DNA of 33,792 nucleotides from Elusimicrobia bacterium RIFOXYA12_FULL_57_11 (GTDB lineage Bacteria > Elusimicrobiota > Elusimicrobia > Elusimicrobiales > UBA9959), in NCBI GenBank assembly GCA_001800275.1, contig MGVB01000122.1:1-33792 (forward strand), written 5' to 3'. The notes beneath the pieces were generated by a model. It saw nothing but the letters and a program-made list of their open reading frames with translations. It was not told the origin of the DNA and ran no database searches. How positions within the stretch are numbered: the stretch's first letter is position 1; each line of letters begins with the position of its first letter. Shown piece after piece: positions 29,501 to 31,357 of this stretch. The position numbers and the translations under genes were made by a program.

Positions 29501-31115
29501 TGACAGCAATGGCTACCCTGTTTTCGCCTCGGTTACCATAGCTGGCGTGGTTGTGAGGGGAACCGGCAACCTGCCGGTGAAAGCCGATGGGATGGATACT
29601 TTGCTGGCTTACTGGAGAAATAACCCCGTTTATCCCAACCCCCGCAATCCAAATTGCCGGGCCGAAGAGCCCCTGCTGGATATTAACAATGACGGGAGGC
29701 CGGATAACTTCGACTATTACAAAACCGGCAAATGTACAAATATCAGCCTGAACAACGCCGGCGCGCCCGCTTTCGATATAGACAACGACGGTCTGCTGGA
29801 CTACGAGTTCAATATAGACTATATACCGGATATTATACGCAACGATGGTTCCGGCAACCCGATTTACTACATGGGCGATAATGTGGACAATAAGAGCGAG
29901 CCGGTGTTCGTTACCGACCTGGGGGCGGTGACATCCGCCTGGGCTTCAAAGAGCACGGAACTGCTTGCCAAGTGGAACCCGGTCGGTTCAGGCGTGACCG
30001 TTGATCATTACGAAATATCCCTGGGCGCCAATTATTCCGAGCCCACCGGCATAAGGACCAGCTGGGTCAGCGTGGGGGACGCGCTGGATGGCAGCCTTAC
30101 GGGTCTTGCGCTGAACCCGGGCAATATTACCAAGCTGACCAGCCGCATAGACGGTAATTCCACGGAGTTCAAGGTCTCGTCAACGGGCGGCTTCGCGGAT
30201 TCAGGGCTGATTTATGTCGGCAACGAAATCATGCGTGTGGCCAAGGTTGACGCCATCACCTTCAGGATAGTGGAGCGCGGCGTGCAGGGCTCCTTCTCCG
30301 GGCCGCATACCTCCTGGGGCGAGACTGTTTCAGACAGGGCTTATGTGCTGAGCGTGCGCGGCGTTACCGCGGCCGGTGATGTTTATATGCCCAGCGTGAA
30401 CGGGATACCCCTGTTCATGTACCGCATCGACGTTACCAATCCCACCACCCCGGGCGCCCCCGAGCCGCAGGTGGCCAAAGGCGTCGCGTCCGGCCAGGCG
30501 TATGCCCTTAAATGGGACGCGTCCTCTGACCCGGAGTCCAATGTTATGTCGTACGAAGTACAGGAGCGTGAGGGGGACCAGCCAATCTGGAAAACAGTTG
30601 CTACCATCCCCGGGTTCAAGACCGGCGGCGCCCTGAATAATATACATACGGTGGGCGACGCCAGCGTGCCGGGCGACTCCCCCAGGCCACTGGGTAAGTA
30701 TTATACCTACAGGGTGCGCAGCTGGAACTACGCGAACAAGGCTTCAGAATGGTCGGCTATTTCAGAGCCGGCCGGTACCACCATAGGCACGGAACTGCTG
30801 GACAAGGTCTCCAACTTCCCCAACCCGGTGGATACTCGTAAGGGCGGTGTTGAGGGTCGGACGGCCATAACCTATGTGCTTAATGACAATGCCGAGGTTA
30901 CCATAACCATCTATGACCTGTTGGGCTACCTGGTGTGGGAGCGGCGCTACGGCAATGGCGAGAAGGGCGGTAAACTGGGTCCGAATTTTGTGCTCTGGGA
31001 TGGGAAGAACGATATGGGCGGGTTCGTTTCCAAGGGTGGTTATATAGTACGGGTAAAGGCTTCAAGCCCCAAGGGCAGCAAGGTTATAACAAGGAAAGTG
31101 GGTGTAATCCACTAG
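3..31115 (+). CDS. Giant multi-domain repeat surface/secreted protein (5'-partial; >10,370 aa in window)
   Basis: Uninterrupted frame. Codons before the listed ATG at 30 read P-A-P-Y-V-S-R-R-F-M-V-D-G-T-P-P, so M30 sits in an inter-domain linker equivalent to later '(F/Y)(V/I)VD.TPP' linkers and is not the start. Stop TAG 31113-31115. Repetitive Ig-like domains throughout, with a FlgD-Ig-like C-terminus. Confidence 0.97.
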   Translation, partial: PAPYVSRRFMVDGTPPAIVITTPTASAVSAIAYLMGTVDASTSGHKQTEIRISTGTTPDTRYWKDGTGWLPSPDTWNTVLPGLTWPTSWQYSVDQTAAMLKDDTRYTVSARALDWAGNYSAVYSTYSFTYDRTAPAVAISSPVAAETYSAIKPVVINGTSLNGQLSQDTGVSTMAVRIVRDPNGTPAYFNGASFGASSVWLPAHGTTGNWDYASASLTWENTTQYRIDARATDFAGNMTAPVQSTVFKYDIETPTSTLTYPLPGYTTGFTQISGTASDEQYGSRQYFAGLASATVNVAVKNLTTLRWWNGSDFTNSAEPVWYEAYNSTDVTPNQFSYSLDAGLLAYMANPANQNVSYLLVPWAFDLAENREYGPAGGKPTNANVLTAGVGTVITYDRQKPLTYITQPAAAASYYRTLADITGTAGDNAGITEIKFTVFQLSPNKYYTPAGWVDGAESAAPWLTAVPTFTQPTASWTYNIQDSTWTSGYQYRVRARARDVAGNYDTVYATSTFTYDSQVPGSTVTAPSDWMHINNGALPLELSGSSWDLGGSNVDRVNVYLRRSDGSYWDNSATWYPPASPQLLTANFTNPWTLTVDNDMYTGLDGEVFSVYTGATDGATNQEALSLKARFVYDIRNPTATITYPLNTGFVSLTGKVTGESYDKPNGMVGDVRVRIKQLTGGIPGTYYNVGGGTWDGSLVDNSVVLHGTLSSGATWWQLNAAPWTTGSTYEVSAYAVDRAGNTQVVYSTATDVTADFTAPTSTVTWPVHGLSYNVEVNAVSITASDAVGTLAGVRVSYFKVGEDRYWNRTNMAWDSTDDNLFYNATLVGGNVWQATGISTPSWVTSGSGEIEYRIFAQAYDAAGNAVAKPVFPAANTSHIQFRLNPPPPVSAITAPNTFTPHWKTNPVPVIMGTAVYSTTVQLRIVDYGPDLAEGAGNDDRVWNGTQWESTDTFTGFSFVDFYSVSASSWNWSIAPEKWTVNRKYRVVSKAKNDTAGTEESPGGGREFVIDSTVPVAAITAPVTAPAGVFVKQLASLTGNVSDTAPGLVQSAYFRVSNAVSQYWNWQASTFTIATPPYTDLTAVINAGIASYTTDYFQSGAAWETDAQYTAELYINDKAGNSATALPAVFTIDRSSPVAQVLLPLDVNDSGVRVLGAVSGTASDNRENANVYLAMQQLSGSMKWFHNDTQGFTLTQAQPNWIALLGNTSGYLSASATSWMYAPLGLDAAFVSGSEGTPGIKYLILVKAADSAGNAQDSFGVTISSLVIKIDKAAPYPLPSVTLPLDDQNGVSGRYKGTDIGQAASQFNGTARDSYYSVNNSTVAEVRIRLSYLDATVTWYWTGSWPWVSGIDPETAWQLTDLTGSAPAWDWRYAPASNITWPPGDWEYKLETKAMDDARPAQDSGDGNWTAAQSRGANLKYFIVDNTPPSVAITTPSASVNALNAFAGVYGTAAADKAGHQYSQVRISTGLPGFEQYWNGSAWTGSADTWNTIAAQFIWPSSWYYTVDGAMLKDDVVYTVSARARDWSGNYSADYSTVAFTYDITAPTLQINTPLNDGNYSAIKPSTFSGQAFNTQESAYTGPSTVTLAVTDITNPGDLYCFNGLAFGACAAALWLPGQSTAGSWSYDIPVGNFLTDHKYRYQARVLDLAGNPSAVSSVEIKYDLDIPTSTVTSPAAEYVNTLPAIGGQASDDLANNKTYEARLGTYTVKAALKLYYGGWWNGVDGFGSADPVWYETAVDTGAYILNSVVVNWNWNVPPNIQTAINSLGTTDYLAVSWAYDLAQNRQYGPAAGEPAAIPAGTAGRLIRFDNQKPVALATAPANGVYLSTVTTLYGTVGDSGAVDRVHVMVKARGAFNAYWKGTYTGTFGDWDTTPATKYTRWSTATYAGAAWSITLPSLDPVNNSKISVWVRAVDKAGNWMDTPVAAQLDGNLNADNSAAHHFTFDTSLPVTDVTVPQAYFVAGSTNLVRGTASDPGSEPSGVDSVQVRFGRSDGAFWHFYNNSWTGTDYYDADTLAPPDWTKNVEAYSQTDGYRYSVWQYASDRALNNTAGASFSTFTFVVDITTPVAAVTSPANNEFIGAVPAITGFADDSVENLRAYAETGRTYEAGISTFATNAIEVALRNTSGKCPVSATVLECWWNGTAWEDRASAVWSSATFSGASSGTWSYGLPAGTIADGTTYYALSRARDRVGNLQTAYTTNYFTGDATPPASRAVFPTGTVFAVNSISGPAYDVPPGEVRAAGSVLISVKEIDGALRCYKDPGGFQACPGGAYPDNRWWVSTGTLSANADPYQPSTWTWDTSHINWANKTQYSVIALAVDKAGNTKPAGGVENSDIGFYINTPQPDTIIGSPSGYDGQNYKGTDILSVAGTGVNLRDVDSVQVRIKRLLAPEAWWYQNSEVKHWVAYDTYTFVSHVANSWSQTVDGAAAFTIDNASYTISATGYNSTGEVDPSPSELTVVIDNTNPTGAVLVPGGQFIRSMPSVSGTATDIGNITQPSLQKEFGGNVYARIKVMSGDTETGYYWFGSSFSAAGANTNAANIETNYSAQETVSWSTATLVNNGLKDGRQYKVFLLPKDKAGNIEQNENDMAASYTMTFDTTPPAAYLAAPAHRQVFRSLTGLSGTSFDPLGAYVPKSRSDLSVVQAQLYYEAGNSYWTSAGFSTDVSSFNIVAGTDIWTYAPAGLSDALVSGRTYVLQVQAVDRAGNVQNGFTDGVSSITFVCDKTPPSSVITKPVHKGKYQPSGLTGAYALTGLASDALLPFAPEQLHKVQFNLSYLYGSTTYYWDSSIFNSAISSDTAWRSATGTDTWRQNFTDTNWISDRNYTLLTRAFDKAEPMGTDGGNMQDPPAISTFVVDGTPPVSRISTPAALGFIQGSLAQISGTSFAGISGLDELKLQIYYDYIPTGDRWYWTGLSWSSPTPVDMNMTFDVSPDTVSWTYPGIYSPPTISTNNQVYSLSIAGKDLAGNQEAVSVITVTADFSYPTLTISTPMAGADAFYSAVRPMPVMRGNSLDAPAGILLPIKAEISKLLPGRAVEERWDAGQWSVAGSTFLIVNSVLNAWDMATPPLAANKRYRTDMWARDNAGNITPVDQLPGAVYREFIYDVNKPSSTILVPSQAWHNRAQITTLRGSVADWVNLSTESYSGIVPAGIDMRIIDVTAGDKNYNGLGAFDDGTTGRPLTVTYYGPNDSHFGFMLSSAAVWSYTGGVETWPPALLENNLYRVRVRALDRAGNQETYVDREFQYDNSAPTTTVTMPLSLNYSSVAVISGAYDEAGSGINPGNGVQLIIEQVGVGYWSGSGWDAGFVPGTHWKNATSIGGNAWSYTNAALIAEFEALKAIPASLSYRLYVRGRDTVGNVNRPDALPAAADVQFLLDPVVPVSTVTSPAPGAWLRNTISSISGTASDWSMGTPSGLKRVEMRLSRLNSLSARTYYHWVLKTWTTFASDWVFKPAEAGPTPWIKDIPEIAFTDPGNSGDGYRFEVQARAIDNTETINDGPNTEVAYSTATFVVDYSTPQVAIAAPVHLSYFKTMTAISGTAVDPSPVGSGGIPSALGALWVELSDTDRVPARYWNWNGGAAGFWQAAYSSGPIAAVEGWTIPISSLPVNAPASAANSWAVNRSSASFVLKVKALDRAGNYLDFGLTQSTFTLDTQLPVSAITAPAVDDAAEQVIDSITGTAQDFTAGISTVQVTIQQDGMQSDIACNTGFNTMYWDGDSWELSEKWLGVTAYSSGDNSWSYNSTGVVWKAQCYYLIKSSAADNASNGQAPFGTRRFKFVPPPSNTGITAPKDTLYYKNISLISGTANAATKTVALTLSRKGYTEFWNFNTKVWQGSLVSTANAVAGAWTYGPLPPELVFVTGSSYTFTAIGRNFSDVDETGYITNQVFVDTSVPAAQVLLPSDTRAYYNAMPRLGGLAADPPGGTPAAGIYKVWAELRDMNGPSAFKYWDNVSSTYTVIWNQFNNQDYNKADYFVAASSWEYVVSYPTAAFVNGVQYRVKAKALDNTYNNTALEGTESDFSAAVPVIFNFDISVPTAVVASVAPGQSRSAVTVASGTIQEELVLANQSGQPGEQLQSVKVHLKNNNSGQYWTGSGWSGVASVSTDAAVYQSSWAATALPVWADAVSYTMWAEASDKAGNAQINFAGNGSSVTFTADNSAPLAAINSVQTGARLAALAAISGTAIDPNWSTNSGIAAKENIQVQVSYLYGPDTYYYDNGPAFSSFTLTDTNSWWDASDWVPQGASSGTWSYDASGQLGAAMKSDRVYRVKARAQDNAVPLPNPAVITANIVEKFDIVFDTTPPTVLATAPVSGVKLNYVPVIGGTADAVLSGLKDVRIDVSSFVSGGWVAVSANNPADGIWYSSWSWTGLAGLVSNTTYQLVVRAQDNADNWSPVYSTITFVYDITLPVTVIVKPVVEQFYGDNPAEPVFYLDQLAGSASDAFGISRAEVRLYDVVFSSYFHTTGWVVNVSSWLAAGAAAWQYAPPALADGHRYRLEARAYDLAGNLGDPATAYFYYDATRPVLTLAGPDTSGFHNNLPQVSGQASDPASGPFKSDMHLAHIAIQRSPESGGLWWDGAAFTSAGRYWVACNSYDWGVGPDWALTGASTPSWVNNTRYRVEARAMDVARNTSASTPQEFVYDTQAPASSITVPSGAWAFLGALPLVRGTAADMNSLGQVQQSELRVKSGESSFYWSWGDMDFTIASPDAAWFVAATTEAVAYSKWFSTGTPPGPLGGGMRFDSGIAYEVNARTLDKALNYSAVYATRTFTFDVHKPTGTISLLAGALPGAYHRQAGPVSGAAFDGPAPGGAGMALIDADGSQLRILEKDTGLWWSHGTGVFDNPNGSTAWFRAGGASENWTYTHALLNTRLFSGRGYTVQYRGRDKAVPANYGPSSDGLDSAFTLDKDSVTFTADTVVPVSRVSLPADKAQVRGVAAISGTAQDALSGIAAPGQVAVSVQEVSPGNAYWNGVIPGTFTATFETFYPLSGAGLGGAYDGYNWSVTTPTLTDGYTYAVRVRATDNAIPGGNVELLISSKTFTYDGTAPAAPINSPISLNDPRGNVNRQSLTTMTGAIYETFTVRSASVSFQEAVSGLYYDTGSSTFNSVGVKYSPAVVAGAAPNYTWTLAVGPDVFVDGKTYNLRVTAADEAGNNMPPSAATMVRYDTAPPVALVTFPVDGSFLDFLPNVAGTAQDPGTNVSGVSGTQISISSGPASWWNGSVWVAQETWLDPVGSSPWTKAAQLPPSDNSSGLLDGALYTVKARAFDVAANTQAVIAVSNNFRFDISSPTVSITMPLNTLRYSAIASVNGTAQDAFNVRFPEVRIYDMDADRYWIDNTGSCTTPPAVPADHWVNNADNECALYPEYWNIVTSSISAGGIFAWNYNSSAVLWPDRDNRLRVETRVRDEAGNYSLASSTFSVDATPPTSRVIYPPANGVIYSSMASISGTSLDFASAVSQVSIKMWYLSGMATYYWKVDASDGYHWALSDPGWAGISFSARAKQTPLPPWTYDNSDFVTPGVLYAWKESTHDGLNGKTFNIATRARDATTNLEVNYGTRTFTFDNEPPLSGPVRPSPDTAYDKTWLVSTLDFIHGTAVDPVSGVAGVKVSILSQDNPAAKYFSGSAFDTDEETWIPVEKLYPSSWTHNEPLLAFVDGRHYVVRSSATDNIGHVQVVSGEARFLIDAADPISGVVIPANAMVYPDDRRIDGNSSDPGYTTGINGSGSGVYPTLPWHKGKAEVAVFRDTEPYMATPGPLIYGSGTGWDTSGYFWDGSTWTPVSAGVKWLAATAPNVVGNWNYDGLKCDSQAERDAKTCWVRGDAYAAWSRVTDNAGNLQAAVGTAPKFYIAADPKSLRVTTSKTVMEAGEVVDLMVEAMDTDDPWDPLATTARAYQSSVTFHMDLPVDGPEYMDDDDTLDLVHGLPREYKFLASDFGVKSFQIRLRKNGANRVLSAVDKGNGTIRGSKTVTVGPSAAYQMQVIADYPAGEQPAPGTPTGKTGTPGPKMAGTSVPFLVQVVDQYWNLVVSSAVTADITDNDPYNTSASPDELSRVFVGSTTFSRIFVSAGSPAKTAMVGGVVSNGVTVTAGPAKGLLALMQGETLVPGKWEVEPKGKDPSLLVTNQVAGSTFSVQVYAVDQYYNTDISTSFPVIADIVTDRYDTNPATLTLTAGATEFIFTPVVAGTHTIKVQVETAQYLQLPGQTSYYFTPPTNTVKVWWGRPVKLHLLAEGQTLEPGLPPYDYNPATGGRTGLAAALKAGVTTQMTVNLVDQYYNVVKGVTPVMAVSSNTPNIEIMFPNDANIKGRGFAPDPFTKGLIAGTTTFVFTPATRNQSSGLAVSVNTFGSLSFLSDAVGGITVNPNDPVRLQMLLATETPVEGSLAGKTGAQGPLVAGSTYTVTVRSVDAYWNLSPDVRKVRLTSNDIYAVHPPALDLDAGEIAISSFIPSAATSSLLITALDEASVLTSTTSAAITVSAGAAQKMLFVLPGQYLVPGKVTEPYGVDGNISTQTAGNVFDAALYAADARYNVVPGISSYIRITSDDPYVPTIGNYDMVNGTMSVSAVSLRTAGVRRLSSSWISGASMAAGQSGAFLVDPNVPAKLRVLAPGEQRDPGAFSNTGRTSALADPQFAGTPFPVTVDVTDAYWNRVPASAPGATQDVTLALDDPYALVAPLFQTIVSSGTFFVTPIRAGVMLSSANLAIANPTWLSTTSVSVSPGLATRLLLLLPGQSTLPGSPSGKTGPTDWTFTAGTAFNVRVGVVDQYFNLVPDFPADVRVNTPTDIYAPAVTAASINPVNGLTDVGALSVSLRIAATGYLSATDLTSGRAEDPNSSTFTVKPAAPFGLQLLMPGETAVPGWGIYPAGGKVSVLSTQTAGTEFNINVNLVDRYNNRYRDLTAGPTVYIRTSDVYDMDGSSLPLNAGTRQFPVTLVTKAAAATLKVVPVDTIPNYACAGVACRNDDAAAKATFKVYASTAVKLEIILPGETLEEGKCNISPPCADPSILRPGHGGTPDPYVIGDLNPLSANVYLVDKFYNKVTDTVGAGQDSNPVAVMPYVGLTLPQEMMPYVITDLELSLGQASFAFDAKTAVSTYTIVAATGPASPVAAASYAAGVSTAVVYPGPVVSLSYAFVSNIVTAGQPFAATLTALDAYDNTCSTGPNIYVGTVTFIVEDQPNPNQDPELLMPATAYFTSDAGVKNLPAWFTLKKAGANTLGAEDTETPAVRVFPLASLTVLPGVPAIFKVTPSFDKSVGAGFNQVLTAQLSDDYDNSVSSEGFQAHVEVARVSGPAGTLQYQSGTWQDIGGSTVMATDASGALGVTVPLAYRVSTQAGDWGIVWIGTSAPYNLDYYIASRQNTSGMLTTTGGMPTQLIFLSSPAVASVGVNETLPVPPGALFSIERRDVYGNIVSEYPGTRVNLSLPSSHTAVHTALLRDPGVGTTGDYGFRPASGANQFITFVDIAYGQSQAAFRYHDRSASYSGTSPEANTGEGGRPGRWQLEARSGAMSAIHQLQMNPLNVLKVSLTNPQRRMQAGMVINPNDGTPQPFKAELRDRFNNPSVATETVRVVFSTVTRQDSLINNSFGFSLSSETIGPVFTAPAGFVDMPLDSYTTSFYYIDTTASLVYADQTSTKPVIGVSVPSKTAWSASTQAVVITTDYTSRVNIRGGAGQQLVAGTTSQVFTLAIEDSYGNPTPLAEDVTGLGMEFAITSNSGGQVKVGYPDVADLAPAPGTARLMLGEATTSFYLVDTLVSNPTHQLTVDAVGQGWVPAVSSYGVTAAEPHHLAFLTPSRRLIAGTTLQYASYADSVAKISTPTIITVALKDAYDNTATTSALVNVLFTAARNDPALNTTRGGDSPLEAVTPSNPNWKMLKSNPLAISIFPGGSQASLYIWDTLTDETPNDAQHMYVGTTTIISSATADSGFVFPYATQDHYITPSTANYFTLHHGYTAAAPLRVQTAGVIVLKARDRFGNHAVGDTFNGQYYTGKINMASNSAGTASLRDYSSPTTDYIFTVADRGSRQLRVEDTMVETLRINVTDYATIGLADTDPANIFGYTNDGVRGKPVMSDGDVELSGLVVTPTDMSPEDPLPVAKAMIGITRLALYQGDGILNPAPVPMVRLSMRVIPPAAPASALRSMQIKNSGTLLASDIKYIGLYADNLLSGQIGLFDGETVEGGAPTDIFIASGVYAAGSWTFSDLDTKAPVEAQLSNTSRSYFLAVRVSSTAANPRSFGLELDNQSFITLDPDVDVGVAYNNFPIATSTSPVRSQPATVYVQGTDIAAWWQPDGEPALGQFDTIEQGRAGVGMLKVRIWTDSYIGTLKALRVIKQGTGPGSDIQSMRLFLDAVDGDWTQGNGVFEPYVDKEITSFTSPPVSEPYDPELFVLTVDDPGTYGRVDGSTRTFFVAYELKADALPGRTHSARLEYSGVSLLDGVVSAFSPIVSSTAAVTSTNDLVELYDVNRGPPNDFQKPTNVTQNDKNCPVARLTMKITGPNGSAVWKGLKLDRWLTALDAGAFVYNKASDVTKISIWQDSTGNGLLDTTGTVQDTEVLLVGSSNRVFPQNTLATDITVDTDTIKVSNIQVFLPTDSPFPITDPGRLIINDGQTDPLLKEVIYYTGVDVTNHSFTGVTRGAEGTTAVAWPTGTVISGQAVLPLIGTGSVLDGQVITPALSDYFVTFDMAARATTSVGTTTANIGLSMRNEDYFKIEAPKIMRSVNIGIPPAGKSVSLIGRVNEYADKVVISATNTVTADTLQQKKINQSIISMTAYTDRSDALWRWLLVHATGSVIQDGTAVNDVSLVKVWRDEDRNGILNAAYDVLLGSATFGTGHQFGGLVAKVVFDQPHLLLTEAEVLATGISQRFFISYDINPLAQPNDAAGKPRYLGAYLNAASFPQGSPSDDEGVNILKNAFTLPNYLDPASALPFVANVRGVVASSSTVTVQSESIFAGFGEVPQSIPAPQLVGAIPSSGDQGIVVLTSTEGLRTSGYVTVDNEIMHYAGLDNTVPALLAVSRSSFSSLGGAHSPGAELGVEALQGSINLPLLKLTVKTDGNTVRWQSVRFSRRQPSGLYGYDSDAADITIWKDSGNGTFDRDPLTGANASDISVATGRLGQSPDPLSRATLYLRDPYLGENYVLVNATPTVFFVSYSLDKASRYSHEALVPPSDVMGLEVQAVTNLAFSPVDAGHTAYFPGLIQSRVQVIMPELNTVTVEPQDISPSFITQNDKNVGLLSLRMVTDKTSAKVEAIRLRKRGTSNDSDINVIKIWQDSNDNCLLDSVDTSSDAYGVYPNLMSFGNEAYSNGMINMVLKKPIYVTTTSVCAFVTYDMSQFAIIKSSAALTLESAADITVGVPAVVNLLTYPVDTLLMPVREVVSDVVMGVYDMASELVMAGGVRQAQKLAPMLRFNFVTETGNAQWSAIKVRRTGASNDTAAPFGKNSDVKFIQIYQDFNQNDALDVNDVNISEARAELASVFSSTVACSTTTPFNLVLTSTIGFPSEGRLYLAEAELITYKGSGLTGTGQPYLSVISRGDILGGLATPMLTHKAGTELRKVDLFDQKELLNTETAITLARPQTLSPLPQTFFALYEIGEQAVQLNKVGLMVQDRSAVTVNIPHDMSVKVYKGITRLLPKGTSPGVYPDDTQSSLVPIIALKLGVSGVTMAPVASGQGVSNVPMFMLRLNTDSEYLAIGQIRLMQTGTIATATTTLNLGDGDLARVTLWKDNGEGAFSPAVNTMLGYSTHSATTLFKDGIVLNVSNPNDGLPYIIVSSSPVTMYISCDVSTHTDQAGINTVGHLAGLSLASFTGLRGPGGIGLSVEQRTTDKFPMGSSELLISPGIIPITPVYSPIMLDSNGYPVFASVTIAGVVVRGTGNLPVKADGMDTLLAYWRNNPVYPNPRNPNCRAEEPLLDINNDGRPDNFDYYKTGKCTNISLNNAGAPAFDIDNDGLLDYEFNIDYIPDIIRNDGSGNPIYYMGDNVDNKSEPVFVTDLGAVTSAWASKSTELLAKWNPVGSGVTVDHYEISLGANYSEPTGIRTSWVSVGDALDGSLTGLALNPGNITKLTSRIDGNSTEFKVSSTGGFADSGLIYVGNEIMRVAKVDAITFRIVERGVQGSFSGPHTSWGETVSDRAYVLSVRGVTAAGDVYMPSVNGIPLFMYRIDVTNPTTPGAPEPQVAKGVASGQAYALKWDASSDPESNVMSYEVQEREGDQPIWKTVATIPGFKTGGALNNIHTVGDASVPGDSPRPLGKYYTYRVRSWNYANKASEWSAISEPAGTTIGTELLDKVSNFPNPVDTRKGGVEGRTAITYVLNDNAEVTITIYDLLGYLVWERRYGNGEKGGKLGPNFVLWDGKNDMGGFVSKGGYIVRVKASSPKGSKVITRKVGVIH
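17526..24140 (+). repeat. Array B: ~17 domains of a second Ig/invasin-like family within the giant CDS
   Basis: Recurrent '(K/R)L.(L)L.PG(Q/E)...PG....GKTG.....AGT.F.V.V..VD.Y.N.V.......(S)DPY' followed by 'F.....AG' units, e.g. AKLRVLAPGEQRDPGAFSNTGRTSALADPQFAGTPFPVTVDVTDAYWN. Confidence 0.85.
24141..29460 (+). repeat. Array C: ~8 repeats with acidic, Ca-loop-like 'I.(V/I)W.D...NG..D' motif within the giant CDS
   Basis: Repeated 'Q.D.N...L.L.(M/V)(K/R)TD...A....I...R.G..NDSDI..IKIWQDSN.N..LD..D' (ISIWQDSTGNGLLDT, VKVWRDEDRNGILNA, ITIWKDSGNGTFDRD, IKIWQDSNDNCLLDSVD, IQIYQDFNQNDALDVND, VTLWKDNGEGAFSPA), each followed by '..(T/V)FF(V/I).Y.(I/L)...A'. Confidence 0.75.
29670..29900 (+). other. 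Acidic Ca-binding-like (dockerin / thrombospondin-3-like) segment of the giant protein
   Basis: Encoded LLDINNDGRPDNFDYYKTGKC...FDIDNDGLLDYEFNIDYIPDI contains D-x-[DN]-x-DG-x-x-D loops. Confidence 0.6.
29901..30795 (+). other. Two FN3-like domains, the first interrupted by an inserted module
   Basis: Encoded TSAWASKSTELLAKWNPVGSGVTVDHYEISLG...TSWVSVGDALDGSLTGLALNPG [insert] DRAYVLSVRGVTAAG, then PGAPEPQVAKGVASGQAYALKWDASSDPESNVMSYEVQER...YYTYRVRSWNYANKASEWSAISEP. Confidence 0.6.
30790..31112 (+). other. C-terminal FlgD-Ig-like / T9SS type A sorting-like domain
   Basis: Encoded LLDKVSNFPNPVDTRKGGVEGRTAITYVLNDNAEVTITIYDLLGYLVWERRYGNGEKGGKLGPNFVLWDGKNDMGGFVSKGGYIVRVKASSPKGSKVITRKVGVIH has the typical NFPNP...I.Y.L...A.V.I.IYDLLG..V......G......WDG....G..V..G.Y...V pattern. 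Confidence 0.8.
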
Positions 31116-31204
31116 TTTTGCCGATTGCGCGATGTTTTTTTGGATTTGCGGCCGGTTTTCTGCACTATTTGGGCGCCTCCCTTGACATGTCAAGCGGTTG
31201 GGCC

Positions 31205-31232
31205 TTGACAAGCGGATTTAATGTGGTATACT
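31205..31232 (+). promoter_or_regulatory. Sigma70-like promoter
   Basis: TTGACA (31205-31210), 16-nt spacer, TATACT (31227-31232). Predicted start ~31239, about 35 nt upstream of the candidate riboswitch. Confidence 0.7.
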
Positions 31233-31272
31233 ATTTATGGAATAAAAGCGTAATTTCTTTGTAACGCAGTGA

Positions 31273-31357
31273 TGTTACGATAATAGCAAAGCCGGTTAAA
31301 GCCGGCGGCGCAAAGTCAAGACCCGCTAAGTAAGCGGGGGTCAGACTACCGAAAACA
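31273..31357 (+). ncRNA. Candidate GEMM-I family cyclic dinucleotide riboswitch aptamer (possibly GEMM-Ib, cGAMP-type)
   Basis: ACGATAATAGCAAA (31277-31290); P2 GCCGGT-TAAA-GCCGGC (31291-31306); GGCGCAAAGTC (31307-31317); P3 GACCCGCT...AGCGGGGGTC (31320-31342); GTC(31315-31317)/GAC(31344-31346) pairing; 3' CTACCGA; P1 TGTT(31273-31276)/AACA(31354-31357). Motif order and spacing match the GEMM-I consensus as I recall it. Confidence 0.75.

Noticed and set aside
3-31115. CRISPR array or tandem DNA repeats
   Set aside because: The repetition is at protein-domain level with diverged DNA; no short identical direct repeats with regular spacers were seen.
31116-31165. Terminator directly after the giant gene (gattgcgcgatgttttttt)
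   Set aside because: There is a T-run, but the preceding sequence forms no convincing stem (loop too small, mismatched), so I cannot support a terminator.
31261-31278. GTAAC...GTTAC hairpin as an independent regulatory element
   Set aside because: Its 3' arm overlaps the aptamer P1/J1-2 region and it is more simply an alternative fold of the riboswitch leader.
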